In this document: in pieces, positions 1-11,488 of the stretch | Layout: each line of letters starts with the position of its first letter | Numbering within the stretch: the stretch's first letter is position 1 | Assembly: GCA_905178155.1 (NCBI GenBank) | Contig: CAJINV010000001.1 | Span: 14,315,984-14,379,983, forward strand | DNA from: Amoebophrya sp. A120 | Lineage: Eukaryota > Sar > Dinophyceae > Syndiniales > Amoebophryaceae | Direction: 5' to 3' | DNA: 64,000 nucleotides | The notes under the pieces: generated by a model | Databases searched by the model: none | The model's input: the letters and a program-made list of their open reading frames with translations, nothing else | Told to the model about the DNA's origin: nothing | Program-made: the position numbers and the translations under genes

Positions 1-3000
1 GTAGGCCAGCACGCCGTTCACCACTTGCCAGCCGCCGGGGATCGGGGGAACGTCCGGAAGATATCCCAGCTTGTCCCCGAATTTCTTCTTGAGATCTTCC
101 TTGTTCACATAGCCGAGTTGCTCCGAAACCGTTTCCGTCATCTGCTTTGCACGGCCCATTGCCTGCTCACCGAGGTCAAGTACTCCATTGGTCACCACTT
201 GCTTTCTATCCACTGCAAAATCACGTATCGCCCTTCTCGTCGACGAGGATGATCATTTTTTCATAATGCATGCTGAAGATCATCATGATGTTGATTGTGG
301 AGGTGGGTCACAAAGCACAACGAGCCAAGACTTCTACGCGCATCAAATATTAAATCCAGGAGGTTTACAACTGGAGAGTCATGTTTGCTATGGCTGTCGC
401 TATGCATTACCAATGCGTAAACAAGTCAAGCAATATCAATGTGCAACTTTTTGCTCCTGCGTTACTTTTAGCAGCCTTGCTCTTGCACGTTGATGTCCGC
501 GACGAGGGTGATACTGTAGATTCACGAGAGCTGCATACCTTGGATTCGATAAGAGCGCCAGCGGACCAATGCGAAGCAGTTCTTCGACGGAGCGGTGCTT
601 CGTGGGCTTTGGTTTTTCGTTAGTACACACCTCGGCTGGACAGTAGCACTTCACACCGTCGCGCTTCGTCGCGTCCGTCACGTCGCAGTAGGCTTCCTTG
701 CCTTGCTGCTCGCCTGTCGGCAGCCGCCAATCGCATTGGTCCTCGGCGCACGGAGTGAAATCACAGGTCTCCACGCACTCGCAGGGGTACGGCTGCTCCA
801 CACCCTCTACTGGGTGGCAAAGCTCCTCGGGGCTTGCGCGCGCGCATAACTGCTTTCCCTGGTACTCGTAGGGGCACAGCGGCAGGGTCTTTTTGCACGC
901 CTCCTTGCAGGAGCAGGCGGGTGTGTCTTCGCCCATCTTAGCCTCCGGGGTGAACTGACACTGACCCTCGTGAAAGTGGCACAAGCCGGCACCGCACGCT
1001 GGCGGGTCCTCGCAAGCGTTTTCACAGTTGCACTGCTCATTGCTGTTTACGGTAACGGCCGTACGGTAACACGCTAATTCCTTCATGGGCTCTGTCGTGT
1101 TGTCATTGGATAGAAATTGTAGCTTGTCGTTGTAATCGCAGCTGACGCAGCGAACATAGTTGTAGACGAGTCTATAAAAAAAGTTAGTTCCTAATCCTAA
1201 TCCTATTCGTAGTCTGGACGTGATCTTCATAGACATTCTACCACTTTCATCGCCATATAAAATCGAAACTCATATCAAGAAAACTGACGCACGACCAGTT
1301 CTGTCCTCCAACGCATCAGCTATCGCCTCGGTCTTGGATTTTCATGCAGTTTTGTTCGTGCAGAAGACAGAACCAAGAATAAATGTGGCCCGGACTGTAG
1401 GCTTTATTTGATAGGGAGTTACATCAGTGCATAGAGTGGTAGATGAAGTTGATTGTGGATACCTTTCACAAGCTCGCATTTTCCGCCACCCTCGCACGGT
1501 TTCTGGAACTGTCGTTCCTCCAAGTACGCCGCCTTCCGGTCCAGTCCCAGGGTTTCGTAGGTCCAGCTCTGCTTGGTATGGATGCGTCAGGTTTGAAATC
1601 GTCAAAGTTGAAATAATTTGTAATGCATAAAATGCAACAAAGGATACCCAGACGCCACAAAGCCCTCAAGGAACCATCCACAACCAAGAACCTTGGAAAA
1701 GTGGGGTCCCCGAAGACCTGGAGGTGAGATGCGAGGGGGACGCCTATAAGCCAAAGCGCCAAAAATAGCACTAAAGCAGAGGCACAAGGAAGCGAAGTAG
1801 TCAAAAATTAACTTGGAGTGTCCTTACGGAAAACTCCAGCAACCTCAGTCCACCACTGCCCTCGCATTCACAAATGCAACAACACAAGAGTGTCGAAGCA
1901 ACACCGGACGTCCATCCCACCGAAAGCACCACGGCAACCAAGAGCTGTCACACAGTAGCACCAACGATGAGGCAATGCCCTGGGGGGAAAACAAGGACAA
2001 GCATCCTCCCCATAATGTCTAAGAGCAGACAACACGCGTCATATAGTTTCAGCACTTAGAAACAGACTGACGCCGTGAAAACGCTCCCAATCCGCCCAGT
2101 GGCAGGCATCAAGGGGCAGGGGCATAGAGCGACACGACCAGACAACCAACCCGACCAGGTAACCCGACCTGCCTTGCCACAGAGCAGACGGGGACCAGAC
2201 AGTGGTGGCGGCAAAATTTCCGACGCCACACAAACCGCCAGAAACCCATCGACAGCAACCAAGGAGAGGGGGACAGCAGAAACAGATCCAAGCGACAATG
2301 CACTCAGAACTGGCGGGGAAGAGGAGAACGAGGGGCTGCAAGCCTTCGCACCAAATCCACCAGCACCACCATCGAGGACAACCCCAAACCAAGGAGGCAT
2401 CAACAGGAATCCCACGTAGGAGAACCTACGCGACGGCCGGGGCGAAGTCCATCTACTCACCTAACGCCTGCCGGTGTAGCAACCACGGACCAGGGTAGTA
2501 CATCCTGCAACGGGAATAACAGCCCCGGGGCGGAAGACTACAGCACTGGGAAGGAGGTCCGAGAAGGTCCCAGAAGAAATACTAAGGGGGCACACAGGAA
2601 GGTCCGAGAAGAGAACGCTGTAGAGGCTCCGGCTGGAACTGGGAAGCCGCGTGTTGGCGACCACGCGGGAACACTCGTGCACCCGCAACGCAAATGCTGT
2701 TGATGAGGAACCAAGGTTGCTGGCCCATCGAGAACGACGAGCAGCTGCGTCCACAGAACCGACCTGAGCTGGGAGAGTGCGGACTCCGCGACCTAGTAGT
2801 CCGCCTGTCCCGATGAAAGTCTTGATTGGCGCCGCGCAGAACAAGGTCTGGGCGCTGTGCAGGATGAAGGTCCTGAAAACGGTGCACGACGCTAACGGAA
2901 TCAGTCGATTTTTCCGCTTCTCTTGCTTGTCCCGTGGCCGCTGCTTCTGTCCCGACGCTACTGGTTTAGGTGCATATTGCCCGACTTCCTGGTCGTACAC

Positions 3001-4528
3001 GGGCGCCCTCACGTAGCGTCTTGCCTCAGTCTGGGGTTAATTCGGTGTGCATATGCATCTAGGAATGAGTGCATAACCCGACGTACGTGTGTTGCAGAGC
3101 AGGCAAGTGAGGCCGATTGTAAGCCTGTTTGGGGCTACAGCTCGAGCTGCTAAAAGCATGAGAAAATCGCTCTTCTTTGCCTAAACAGCATGACAAACTG
3201 GATTTAGGGGCCACCGAAATTTGTCATGCGCCACTTACAAACTGGCTTCCAACTGGCATCCATTTTAATATGCATGACAAATTATTTCAACTTTGTCGAT
3301 TTCAACTCTGACACATCCATACTTGGGCATCTGATTGTAGTACTCCGTGAGCGGTGGCTTCGGCTTTGGCAGGGCGCCTTCTGGGACCTCCTCCACGGCC
3401 CCCGTTCCACCGTTCAGCGAAGCCTCGAAGCCTTCCGCTTGCTTGGCCAGTTGCGCGCTTTGTTCGGCGCTCAAGTCCTGCATTTTCGCTGCCCGTGAAA
3501 TCACCGCGGCGTTCCCTAGCGGATTGGGGAAGTCGTAGCCTCCCGAGCGGGCCGCGGAATCGGCGAACGTGTCCTCGTCTTTTTCGGCGGAGATGTACTC
3601 GTGGTTGGGGGCAGGGTGCTCCTGGTCGGCGTTGCCGAAGTTGTAGACTCCTCTATTCTTCTCCTCCAGCGTTAATTCTGGCTCCTCGGATTTCTGAACG
3701 TTCTTCTCGAGATCCGTGGTATGGAAGTGCTGCACAGTGGGAAATCATGAAGAAGATGATGGCCGACGGATGAAGATTCCTCGCAACATGACATGAAATA
3801 ATGCGGTGAAAGTTGAAGCAGCTGCAAAGGAAGCACTGCTTGAAGCTAGTTTAAGTTTTTGTATAGCGGTGCTAGTACGGATTCGAATCGATTATAGAGT
3901 CATGAACGAGGCAAATGTGGTCTCTGGAAGACAGAGCCACACAGACGCGCTGTGGTTTGCCGGAGACAACAACATGTCAAAAGCAGAGTCACTCCATGCA
4001 ATTGTCAAACCTCGGAAGTCGTGGGCGCAAGCGCTGTACGAAGAGTGCAGATGCAGCAAGCTCATGTGTTTTTGTTTCATGACTTACAGGTGGAATCGAG
4101 GACAAGAACGCAAATCAATTACAGTAGCTGCAGTTCATCCTGTTGACGATTTCCCACGACCTGACGCATTGATATACTCCCTCCTCCGCGGCTTCGGTGC
4201 CACTATTTGAATTTGCTGCCGCCAAGCCGTCATCGGATGACGCGAACGCCGTTGCTCCTCGAGCTGTTCCTTTAGCGAAAGGGCCACCTGACATGAGGAG
4301 CGGAGTACTATGCTTCGCAGGGTTGTAGGCTAAGGAGGTGCCGCGTTCGCTCGCTGCATGTTTCAAATCCATTCGGGGTATCGAGGGCCTCCTCATCCCG
4401 GGTGCAGAGAACGACTCAAACGAAGCTGTGTTGCTGCTTTCTGTCCCGGTAGTAGTGGTAGTTCGTCTACTACTCGGAGGCCACGGCGACAGGAGCTCTT
4501 CCAAAAAAGCAGCAACACGATGACCCAT
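1..4528 (-). CDS. Cys-rich multi-exon protein of unknown function, 3' end beyond window
   Basis: A frame-consistent model is exon 4528-4178, GT-AG intron, exon 3729-3322, introner intron (1577-3321 plus one 5-bp repeat), exon 1571-1463, GT-AG intron, exon 1190-539, GT-AG intron, exon 205 to beyond base 1. Splice phases agree at every junction. The N-terminal 117 residues are Ser/Thr/Ala-rich. The middle is acidic. The 1190-539 exon holds four copies of a CxCxxxC-like module (CNCENAC, CSCKEAC, CECVETC, CYCPAEVC) with many further cysteines, which suggests a disulfide-rich extracellular region. The last exon is helical and charged. The ATG at 4528 gives no signal peptide, so a further 5' exon may exist. 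I do not recognise the family. The exon order is well supported; the start is not. Confidence 0.6.
1577..3321 (-). mobile_element. Introner intron, long form (family A) with internal insertion
   Basis: The element starts TATGGATGCGTCAG and ends CTGACACATCCATA, an imperfect inverted repeat of about 50 bp. It is flanked by the direct repeat CTTGG at 1572-1576 and 3322-3326. Removing the element and one CTTGG joins two open exons in frame. Its ends and its part from about 3095 to 3321 match the 306-bp element at 7021-7326. Bases from about 1635 to 3095 have no counterpart there. No allowed splice register gives GT-AG. Confidence 0.85.
1635..3095. other. Secondary insertion inside the introner
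   Basis: This roughly 1.46-kb block interrupts the family A introner relative to its intact relative at 7021-7326. TGCATAA occurs close to both sides (about 1624-1630 and 3070-3076) and may be a target duplication, but the boundaries are not sharp. Several open frames of 100-180 codons run through it on both strands. None resembles a transposase, reverse transcriptase or Gag that I know. It could be a non-autonomous element or a captured genomic fragment. Confidence 0.5.
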
Positions 4529-5551
4529 TGTTATGATGAACGTTTCGAATTTATTGGTCCGACAGACCGATTGATACTGATTCTTCAGGAAGGAAGAATG
4601 AAAATGAGCACTGTAGTTTCATCTATTGTTTCAGGTTCTCTTAGCCTATGGTATTGGTAAGTTTGTTCACTTTCTTTTTTTTTTTGATCAACATCCACCA
4701 CGACCACCTCGCTCCTGTTAATATTCCTTCCCGAATATAATGACTTCTGCCTCGCTTCACCTACCACGCAGTCGCACATCAGACGTCAACATCGCCGATA
4801 GAAACTACACTTACGTATCCCGACGCACTCCAAAAATCTAAGCAGTAGCTAGCAGGCTCTTGTGAATGAATTGTACGAAAGATGACAAAATATTCAACCA
4901 TACAAAACTAACAGCAGCTGCAGGTGTCTCCGCTCTATCTCGAGGCCTCTCCGCTAACTCGTCTTTGTCTCATCTCGATTGCCGCTGTCAGCAAATATGA
5001 ATAACTTTCACTTTCACCACTCTGCATTGACTACAATCAACATCAATACGATACAACGAGGAGGACGTGGCCTCGCTTTTCTGCGAAGGACGAGTACAAA
5101 GACGTCGAACACAAACACAATTTTCACAAGCCAGAGCCAAGCGGCTCCTGATTGGAACTAGCGCTTGCGTCACTTCTACGTATTTCGTTTCTTGTTACGT
5201 CGGTGCTTCGAAATCGAAGATAAGGCAAATCTCAAGAAAAATCTTAAAATGCATATCAGAGGGAGTAGTGTTGTTCGTCTTACGTCGGGGGCGTCGCATC
5301 AACTGCTTCAGGCACTATCGCAATTGATGTAGCAAATCGTCTTCGGCGTAGCAGGACGACACAACCGAAAGCAACCAGGCGCGAGACAAGCAATGCGCGG
5401 ATAGAAAGAGAAACACAAATAGTCGCTGGCACAAAAGAAATGCTTTAGCTTTCAAAGATGCTGGGCGACAAATAGCAGCATGCTCCTGATGAATCTACTG
5501 GTGCTAAGCCTAAGGAACGCGTGACTTTAACATTTCGCAGTACCAGCTGCA
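4529..5551. other. Intergenic region
   Basis: I see no convincing exon here. The stretch is AT-richer than the flanking coding DNA and has a short poly-T run near 4675-4685. A 5' exon of the Cys-rich gene could lie here but I cannot place it. Confidence 0.4.
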
Positions 5552-8500
5552 CTATCCACCGAAGCCGACGCTTTTCACTTCCTCTGCATCCGACACCTCA
5601 AATCTCGGCGATGCGGCTCCGCTGGCTGCAGCAAAACTTCTGTTACTCGCTCCTCCATCATCGTCGTCGAGTAGAAGAGGTACTGATGGTGCTCCCTCGC
5701 CTTCCACCTTCTGCGCCAGAAGATTTCCGTTGCGGTTCTTTAGGCCTGAAGATGTGTCCCCCACTACAGCTTGCTGATCGACTTCGGCTTGCTGTGTTGA
5801 TATTACAACCTCATCTTCGTCCTCGGGGTCCGGTCGAGGAGGCCGCTGTGCTGTTTTTGCAACTGCTGCAAGATCGTCCTGCGATACGTCTACAACTACG
5901 CTATCCGGACTCATAGAAGTAGTTGCAGTCGCGTTTATTCCCTCTGCTCTATCAGCTTCAGCTCGTTCTCCGCCACCTCGTTCTTGCGCCTGCTCTTGCA
6001 CATCTTCTTCATCGTCCGGCTTTATGTTCTTCAAAGCTTCTGGACTAGGAAGCGGGACGTCGTGGCGGCTGAGGCGCTTCCCGTGCCGATCCAGAAGTTG
6101 GTCGCGACACAGCTGGAGAATGTCCACCTCTGCGCCGTCGTCCTTATGCATGGCGACGAAGACGGCCGCCGACTTGCGGTGCTGCAGCGCCTTGCCCCCG
6201 GGCAGCACGTGCTCGAAGGCGTTCTTGCGGTTCGCGTCGGACAGCATGAGCTCGAGGTCCAAACTGCTGTAGTTGTTCGCGTTCATGCCTTCCTTGTCCG
6301 ACTTGGATTTGTTTATGTACTGGGGGGCTTTGTAGCCGCGGAACGTCCTCTTGAAGTAGAGCGCCGCGAGAAACCAGCGGCTCCGCTTCGCGAGCGCGCC
6401 GCCGCCCCGGGCCGTGGCCTCCACGCACTTGGGAAAGTTGTCCTTCCACTCCTTCACGTTCAGCATGCCGTCGCCGGATTCGTCGCACACGTCAAAGATC
6501 ACCTTCGTGTAGAAGATGCACCGCTCCAGGTCCAGGTCGCCCTTGATGGTCTCTACTACGTACTTGGCGACGTCCTCAATCAGCAGCAGTTGCTCATTCG
6601 CCTCGTCGTCCTCTTCGTGCTGGTTGGACTCCACCTTGTGGGCCGTGTGCCGCTCGGCCGACGTTTGCTCGAGCCGCTCCCGCCGGTCCGCCTCGGAGGC
6701 GTAGCCGTACTTGCGCGCGATCCACTTGTACAAAAGCGTCAGCTCGTGGTCCCGCAGCTCGCAGGGCGCCGCGGGGTCGCTGACCGCCACGTGGAGGCTG
6801 TTGTAGAGGAAGAAGTGGTCGGAGTTCGCCACCAGCACGTAGCACCACAACATCCAGATGAGGGGCGGGAGGGCGGCGAGCGCCATCTGCAAGCCGAGAA
6901 ACCCGTACACCCCCACGCCCAGCCAGTTGTCCTCCCCCGCGCAGAGCTGGGCGGACACCACGGCGATGAAATAGCACTGCGGCACGGTGCGGCGGCTGAC
7001 GCGGTCCAGGTCGTTCACCATATGGATGTGTCAGAATCAAAAGCGACAAAATCGAAAGATTTGCGATGCATAAAATGTAGGGCACTGAAGGCCTGTATTG
7101 GGGAGCAGGCAAATGAAACCGATTGCAAGCCTGTTTAGGGGTACGCCCTGCGCTGTCAGAGTAGCATGACAGGAGCAGTCTTCTTTGCCTAAACAGCATG
7201 ACAGACTGGCCTTGGGTGCTCCCGAAATTTGTCATGCGCCACTCGGAAACTGAGGCTCCGACTGGTATCGATTTTGTGCATCACAAATTCTTCGACTTTG
7301 ACGATTTCAATCCTGACGCTTCCATACACCACCAGCGGGCCGTACTTCTGCATCAGCAGTTCGCCGACCATCACCGCAATCACGCAGGACGCGTTCATCA
7401 CGGTTAGGTAGAGAAGCAAGGCCTCGAAGTAGGAAATTTCCGTCATCGTGGTCGGCGCCTCTTCCACCGCGTTGGCACGGAAATTCTGCAGTGCGATGTA
7501 GGCGAGAAAGCCACTCATGAACCGGGGCATCAAGTTGTGCGGCCCGACGGTGAAGGTGGAAAACGCAAAGGTACCCAGCAGCGTGGCGGGCAGGGCCACC
7601 CGGTACATCCACAGACTCGCGTCGCGCTCCACCTCCGTGACGAGGTTCACACTCTGGTGGTCCCGTCGGACGTACGCGGAGTGGATCGGCCACGTCGGGT
7701 TCCAGTTCATGGAGTAGACCTCGTTGTTCGGAATCCCCGGGTGCTTCTCCCCGGGCGCGTAGCGTTGCTCGAACAGCAGCGCCGCGGCGCGCTCCGCGTC
7801 CGTCGCGAGCGCGGGCTGGTACCCGCGCCACGGGGGCACCAGGTGGCTCCCGCTGCGCCACACCTCGAAGTCGTACTCCCAAAACAAATCGGTGTTCGCG
7901 TTTTCAAACTTCGCGGACAGCGCCTGTCGGTCGTAGGGGTAGTAGTCCCAGAAGGGGGTGACGGGGCAGTCCACGGCGCGCACCTGGTACTCGTAGTACA
8001 CGATCGGGTACCGCACCTCCGCCAGGCGCTTCCCGACGGCCTCGAGCTTGGCGCAGTCCTCCACGGTGACTTTGGGAAGCCAGATGAGCAGGTCGGCCTC
8101 CAATTGGTCCAGCACTGCGTCGTGGTACACACCGTTAGTCACTCGCACGCGGTCGTCCTTGTACATCTGGGTCACGGTGAAGTAGGCCGTGAACTGCGTC
8201 TCGTCGAACTTGTCAAACTTGTACCAGAACACGTTCGCGAGCGCGGATATTTGTCCGGACGAGCTCGGGCCGAAGGTCATCGCGCGGGTTTCCTTCACGT
8301 TGCACTTCTGCCCCAGGAACCCGGGGTTGCACGCGCAGTAGCCCTCCTCGAAGCCGAGCTTCGGCACGTCCATGCACTTCCCGAAGTTGCACTCAATCTG
8401 GTCGAAGAAGCAGGGCCCGGCCTCGTACGCCAGCGGCAGGGTGGTCTTCTGTCCCGGGCTGCGGAGCTGCGCGACGTGTGCGGACGTCACCTGGCTGGCC

Positions 8501-9882
8501 TGCTGGAACCGCGTGATCTCCTGCATCTGGTCCTGAATGTTCAACAGTGCGTACGTCAGCCCCGAGGAACGGATGCCCCAGTTCCGAATGTTATCCCCCT
8601 TCTGCTGCTTCAGCGTGCCCGTCATCCCATTCATCTCGACGCCATCCGCCAGCGCCGACGCAAACGTCGGGAACGTGCCGTTCGCGTACTTCTCAAAGCC
8701 CAGCGCCGCCGCCACAACGGCGTCGTACACATAGACGCCGTAGGCTTCGCAGCTTGCGGACAACACGCGGCGATTCGCGACTTCCATGTCGGTGGCGCCC
8801 CCGCCGGTGGTCAGGCCGAGCGCGCTCGCGGTGGGCAGTGGTCCCGTTCCCATTTCGGAAAACCAGATATCGCGGAGGTAGGTGAGCTTGGTTTGCACCT
8901 TGTCCTTTGGCATCACCGACACCAAACCGTAGTAGTTCGGCTCGAAGCTGGCGCCCGCCGCGCCGAGGGACACGCCCGCCCAGGACCAGGGCTGCACGGC
9001 GGACTTCCCCGCCATGCCCCTCGCCGCGGCGGTGGCGAGCATGCGGGCCATGCTGCTGGGCGACAGGTTGATGTACACCGCCACGCGTGCGACCCCGGCC
9101 TCCATTGCCCGGACCGTGGTATCGTACTCGTGCTGCAACCCGGGGGTAACCTGGTACCGGGTCAGACTGCCCGCGGTGCTGTTGGCGGATGCGGGCACCA
9201 GGCTGTTGTAGGTCTCCTGGAACACGTCGATAAACCCGGTGGACCAGGAGTCGGGCTCATGGATGCAGGCGAAGAACTTCCAGCCGAACTCGTTCACGAA
9301 CACCCGGGCCATCTGCTGCGCCACCAGGGCGTCGTTGGGGTACACGCTGTAGAAGTTTTGGTAGTAAGTGGGGAATTTCAAAAACACGGGGCTGGCGGCC
9401 CCCCACCCGACCAAGGGCGTGTCCAGGTTCTTCTCCGCAAAGTACTTGTGCGAGCTGATCGTGTCCGAGCTGTAGTAGTACGCGATGTATCCGTGAGGCG
9501 GACTGGTCGCTTCCTGCGACGCCTTTACCAGGGCATACCCGCTAGCATACGCGTTGCGGTCTTGCGTGGACAGGTCGACGGTCACGTTCTTCAACGTCGC
9601 AATCTCCGGCACGATGCTGTCATTCCGCGCGTTCACGTGCCGGGCCGCGATCACGGCAATACCTGCCCACGTGTCGCAACAACTCTCCCACGAGTAGGGA
9701 CACGCGAACGTCAGCCGCGCGACCTGGTCCTGCGCTGAAACCAGCGAGAGCGGAAATAGAGTGGTCGCGATGAAGATCATGAGCGGGTTTCTTGACCACG
9801 CTCTGGAGGAAAAGGAAAGGATCATCCTCGGTGCCGTACTTGGATGGGGTGTAGCTTCAGGCAGTGAAGTAGAAGGGGGCAT
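5552..9882 (-). CDS. Chimeric receptor: PBP1/ANF ligand domain, EGF, pentameric ligand-gated channel, EF-hand
   Basis: Two exons (9882 to about 7327, then about 7020 to 5552) are separated by an introner. Removing 311 bp leaves 4020 nt, exactly 1340 codons. Residues 35-52 are a signal peptide ending near LVSA; M20 or M35 are alternative starts. Residues about 55-470 look like a type 1 periplasmic-binding/ANF-receptor ligand domain. Residues 496-525 hold an EGF-like module (CNFGKC...CACNPGF..QKC). From about 545 follows a region like the extracellular domain of pentameric ligand-gated channels, with the hallmark PFWDYYPYDRQ near 640-653 but no second cysteine of a Cys-loop. Four membrane segments lie near 760-780, 788-812, 820-848 and 882-914. 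A canonical EF-hand loop (DESGDGMLNVKE) is near 1030. The C-terminus is acidic and disordered. It is probably a plasma-membrane chemosensory channel modulated by calcium. The order of domains is seen; ligand and ion are unknown. Confidence 0.72.
7021..7326 (-). mobile_element. Introner intron, family A, 306 bp
   Basis: It starts TATGGATGTGTCAG and ends CCTGACGCTTCCATA, with about 50 bp of imperfect terminal inverted repeat. The flanking direct repeat is CACCA (7016-7020 and 7327-7331). Excision with one CACCA restores the receptor-channel frame between the third and fourth membrane segments. The interior contains GCATGACAGACTGG and an inverted TTTGTCATGC. In gene orientation the possible splice pairs include GT-TG and GT-GT but never GT-AG. 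Confidence 0.9.
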
Positions 9883-11488
9883 GTCTGCAGCACACGGAGA
9901 GTTGCGAAGTGTAGTGCAAGTCCCTGCTGGTCAGACAAGTAGCCAAGGGCGGAGGGCGGGACGAGCTCGAGCTTCTGAGTCTTTTAACTACTGTCTGACT
10001 TACACAAGTCTACTAGAAAAGGTTGCGAATGATATTACTGCGAATACAAGCTTTACACCCGTGCGCGCACGCCGCAACGATATCGGACCCGGCCGAGGAC
10101 GAGACCCGAATCACGAATATCCATCACGACTTCTGCTCTTGTGGTTGTGCCGCCTAGTAACTGTTTTACCGTCATTGAAAAATTTCTGCAGTTCTACAGC
10201 TACAACTAGCTGCAACAGCGATACTTGACGCGACATCAATCCTCACATTGTCATCTTCATACTGCAATAGATTGTATCACCTGTATCTTGTTCTTCGTGG
10301 TCAAAATAGTGGGAATTTGTGAAAAATGCAGGGGGGCGGGGTGAAGGCAACCCAAACCTGTTGTGCATGAAAATCCAAATCGAAATAAGCAGCATGCGTA
10401 TGTTGTTTACGAGTATATCAGAATCGGCAAGTGCTGGCGATGTTGTTGGTCATAATACTATCGCATTGTTACCTGCTGGTAACTCGTATACAAATTGCAC
10501 GATATTACCGGAATCGTGTTGTAGTGCGATTGTTTTTGGGTATTAGACGCGACCGTTAAAGAAGATGATGCACGAGCACGAAGGTGTCACTGGGCATAAC
10601 CGAGCCACAGATCTACGATTGGTTACCGAGGAGCACGAATACAGGAATAGGAGTTATAGAAAACCGATAATGTAGCTTGGAGTTTGTGCATCTAGATTGT
10701 TGGCTCATTTTACCTTTGGTATGCACGACTACCGACAGCGAGTTATGCTTGCGTCGGTTGAACGAAACCGAATATTGCCGATCGTTCTTTTATTGTCAGA
10801 AGTATTAGTATGTTCGGCTCGACCGTCAGCACCATTACGAAAGTCAAGGTTTGATTTTGCCATGGACGTCGTTGAAGGGCCAGGGTGTATAGACCGATTC
10901 GCGATTTTTCATTGTTTTGAATTGACGGAAAAACGCTGGTGACATTACGTCGCGTTCACTTTTTGTCAACACTTCCGCCGGACAGTTCGTTCGTCTGCAT
11001 CGCGATCGCCCTTGCCAATGAATACCTTCAGCAAGAGATTATCCAGCACCAGAACAGCAGGCTTACTACCTAGCTAATCGTAATCATGCAATACATGGTC
11101 AGCTGCATCGCAACCGCAAATGTGACAGTCTTGTGTCGTCATCATTCAACAACATTGAAAAGAAAAAAAAAACACCTGCCGGTGAGGAAGAAGTAGCTTT
11201 TTGTTTATTCCGCAGCGTCACGTATCACGACGCGTTGATCCACATGGGTGCGCGCGACGCACCTTCGTCAAGAAGGCGGCAAAACCAAAAATGTAGTTTG
11301 TAGAAGTTGTAAAAAGAAGTAAGGACAAAACTATCGTCAAACATAGCTAAAGCGAAATCTCGCAACATCTGTAACTCGTCTGATGCTGTGTCCTCCGTGC
11401 AGAGAAGGCATAAAGCAAAAGCTATTCTTCCATCATGAAAACGATCGCGATCTTCGCCATACCTATCTGTCCTACAGGGTCTTCAGTT
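9883..11488. other. Intergenic region, 1.6 kb
   Basis: Only short unconvincing frames occur on either strand. A short A-rich run lies near 11160-11175. I see no RNA gene or repeat family here. Confidence 0.4.

Noticed and set aside
1191-1462. Ninth introner between TATCC and ATAG in the Cys-rich gene
   Set aside because: No matching 5-bp duplication or inverted repeat, and a canonical GT-AG pair (GTATCC...GATTAG) fits the phase.
2461-3012. 183-codon minus frame inside the introner insertion as a transposase
   Set aside because: No DDE, YR, reverse transcriptase or zinc-binding motifs visible. Composition looks like chance.
5984-7138. 384-codon plus-strand frame
   Set aside because: Antisense to the EF-hand end of the receptor-channel gene; it also runs into the introner.
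7537-9738. 733-codon plus-strand frame
   Set aside because: Antisense shadow of the receptor-channel gene, caused by GC-rich third positions. Its translation is rich in Val, Arg, His and Leu and has no domain.
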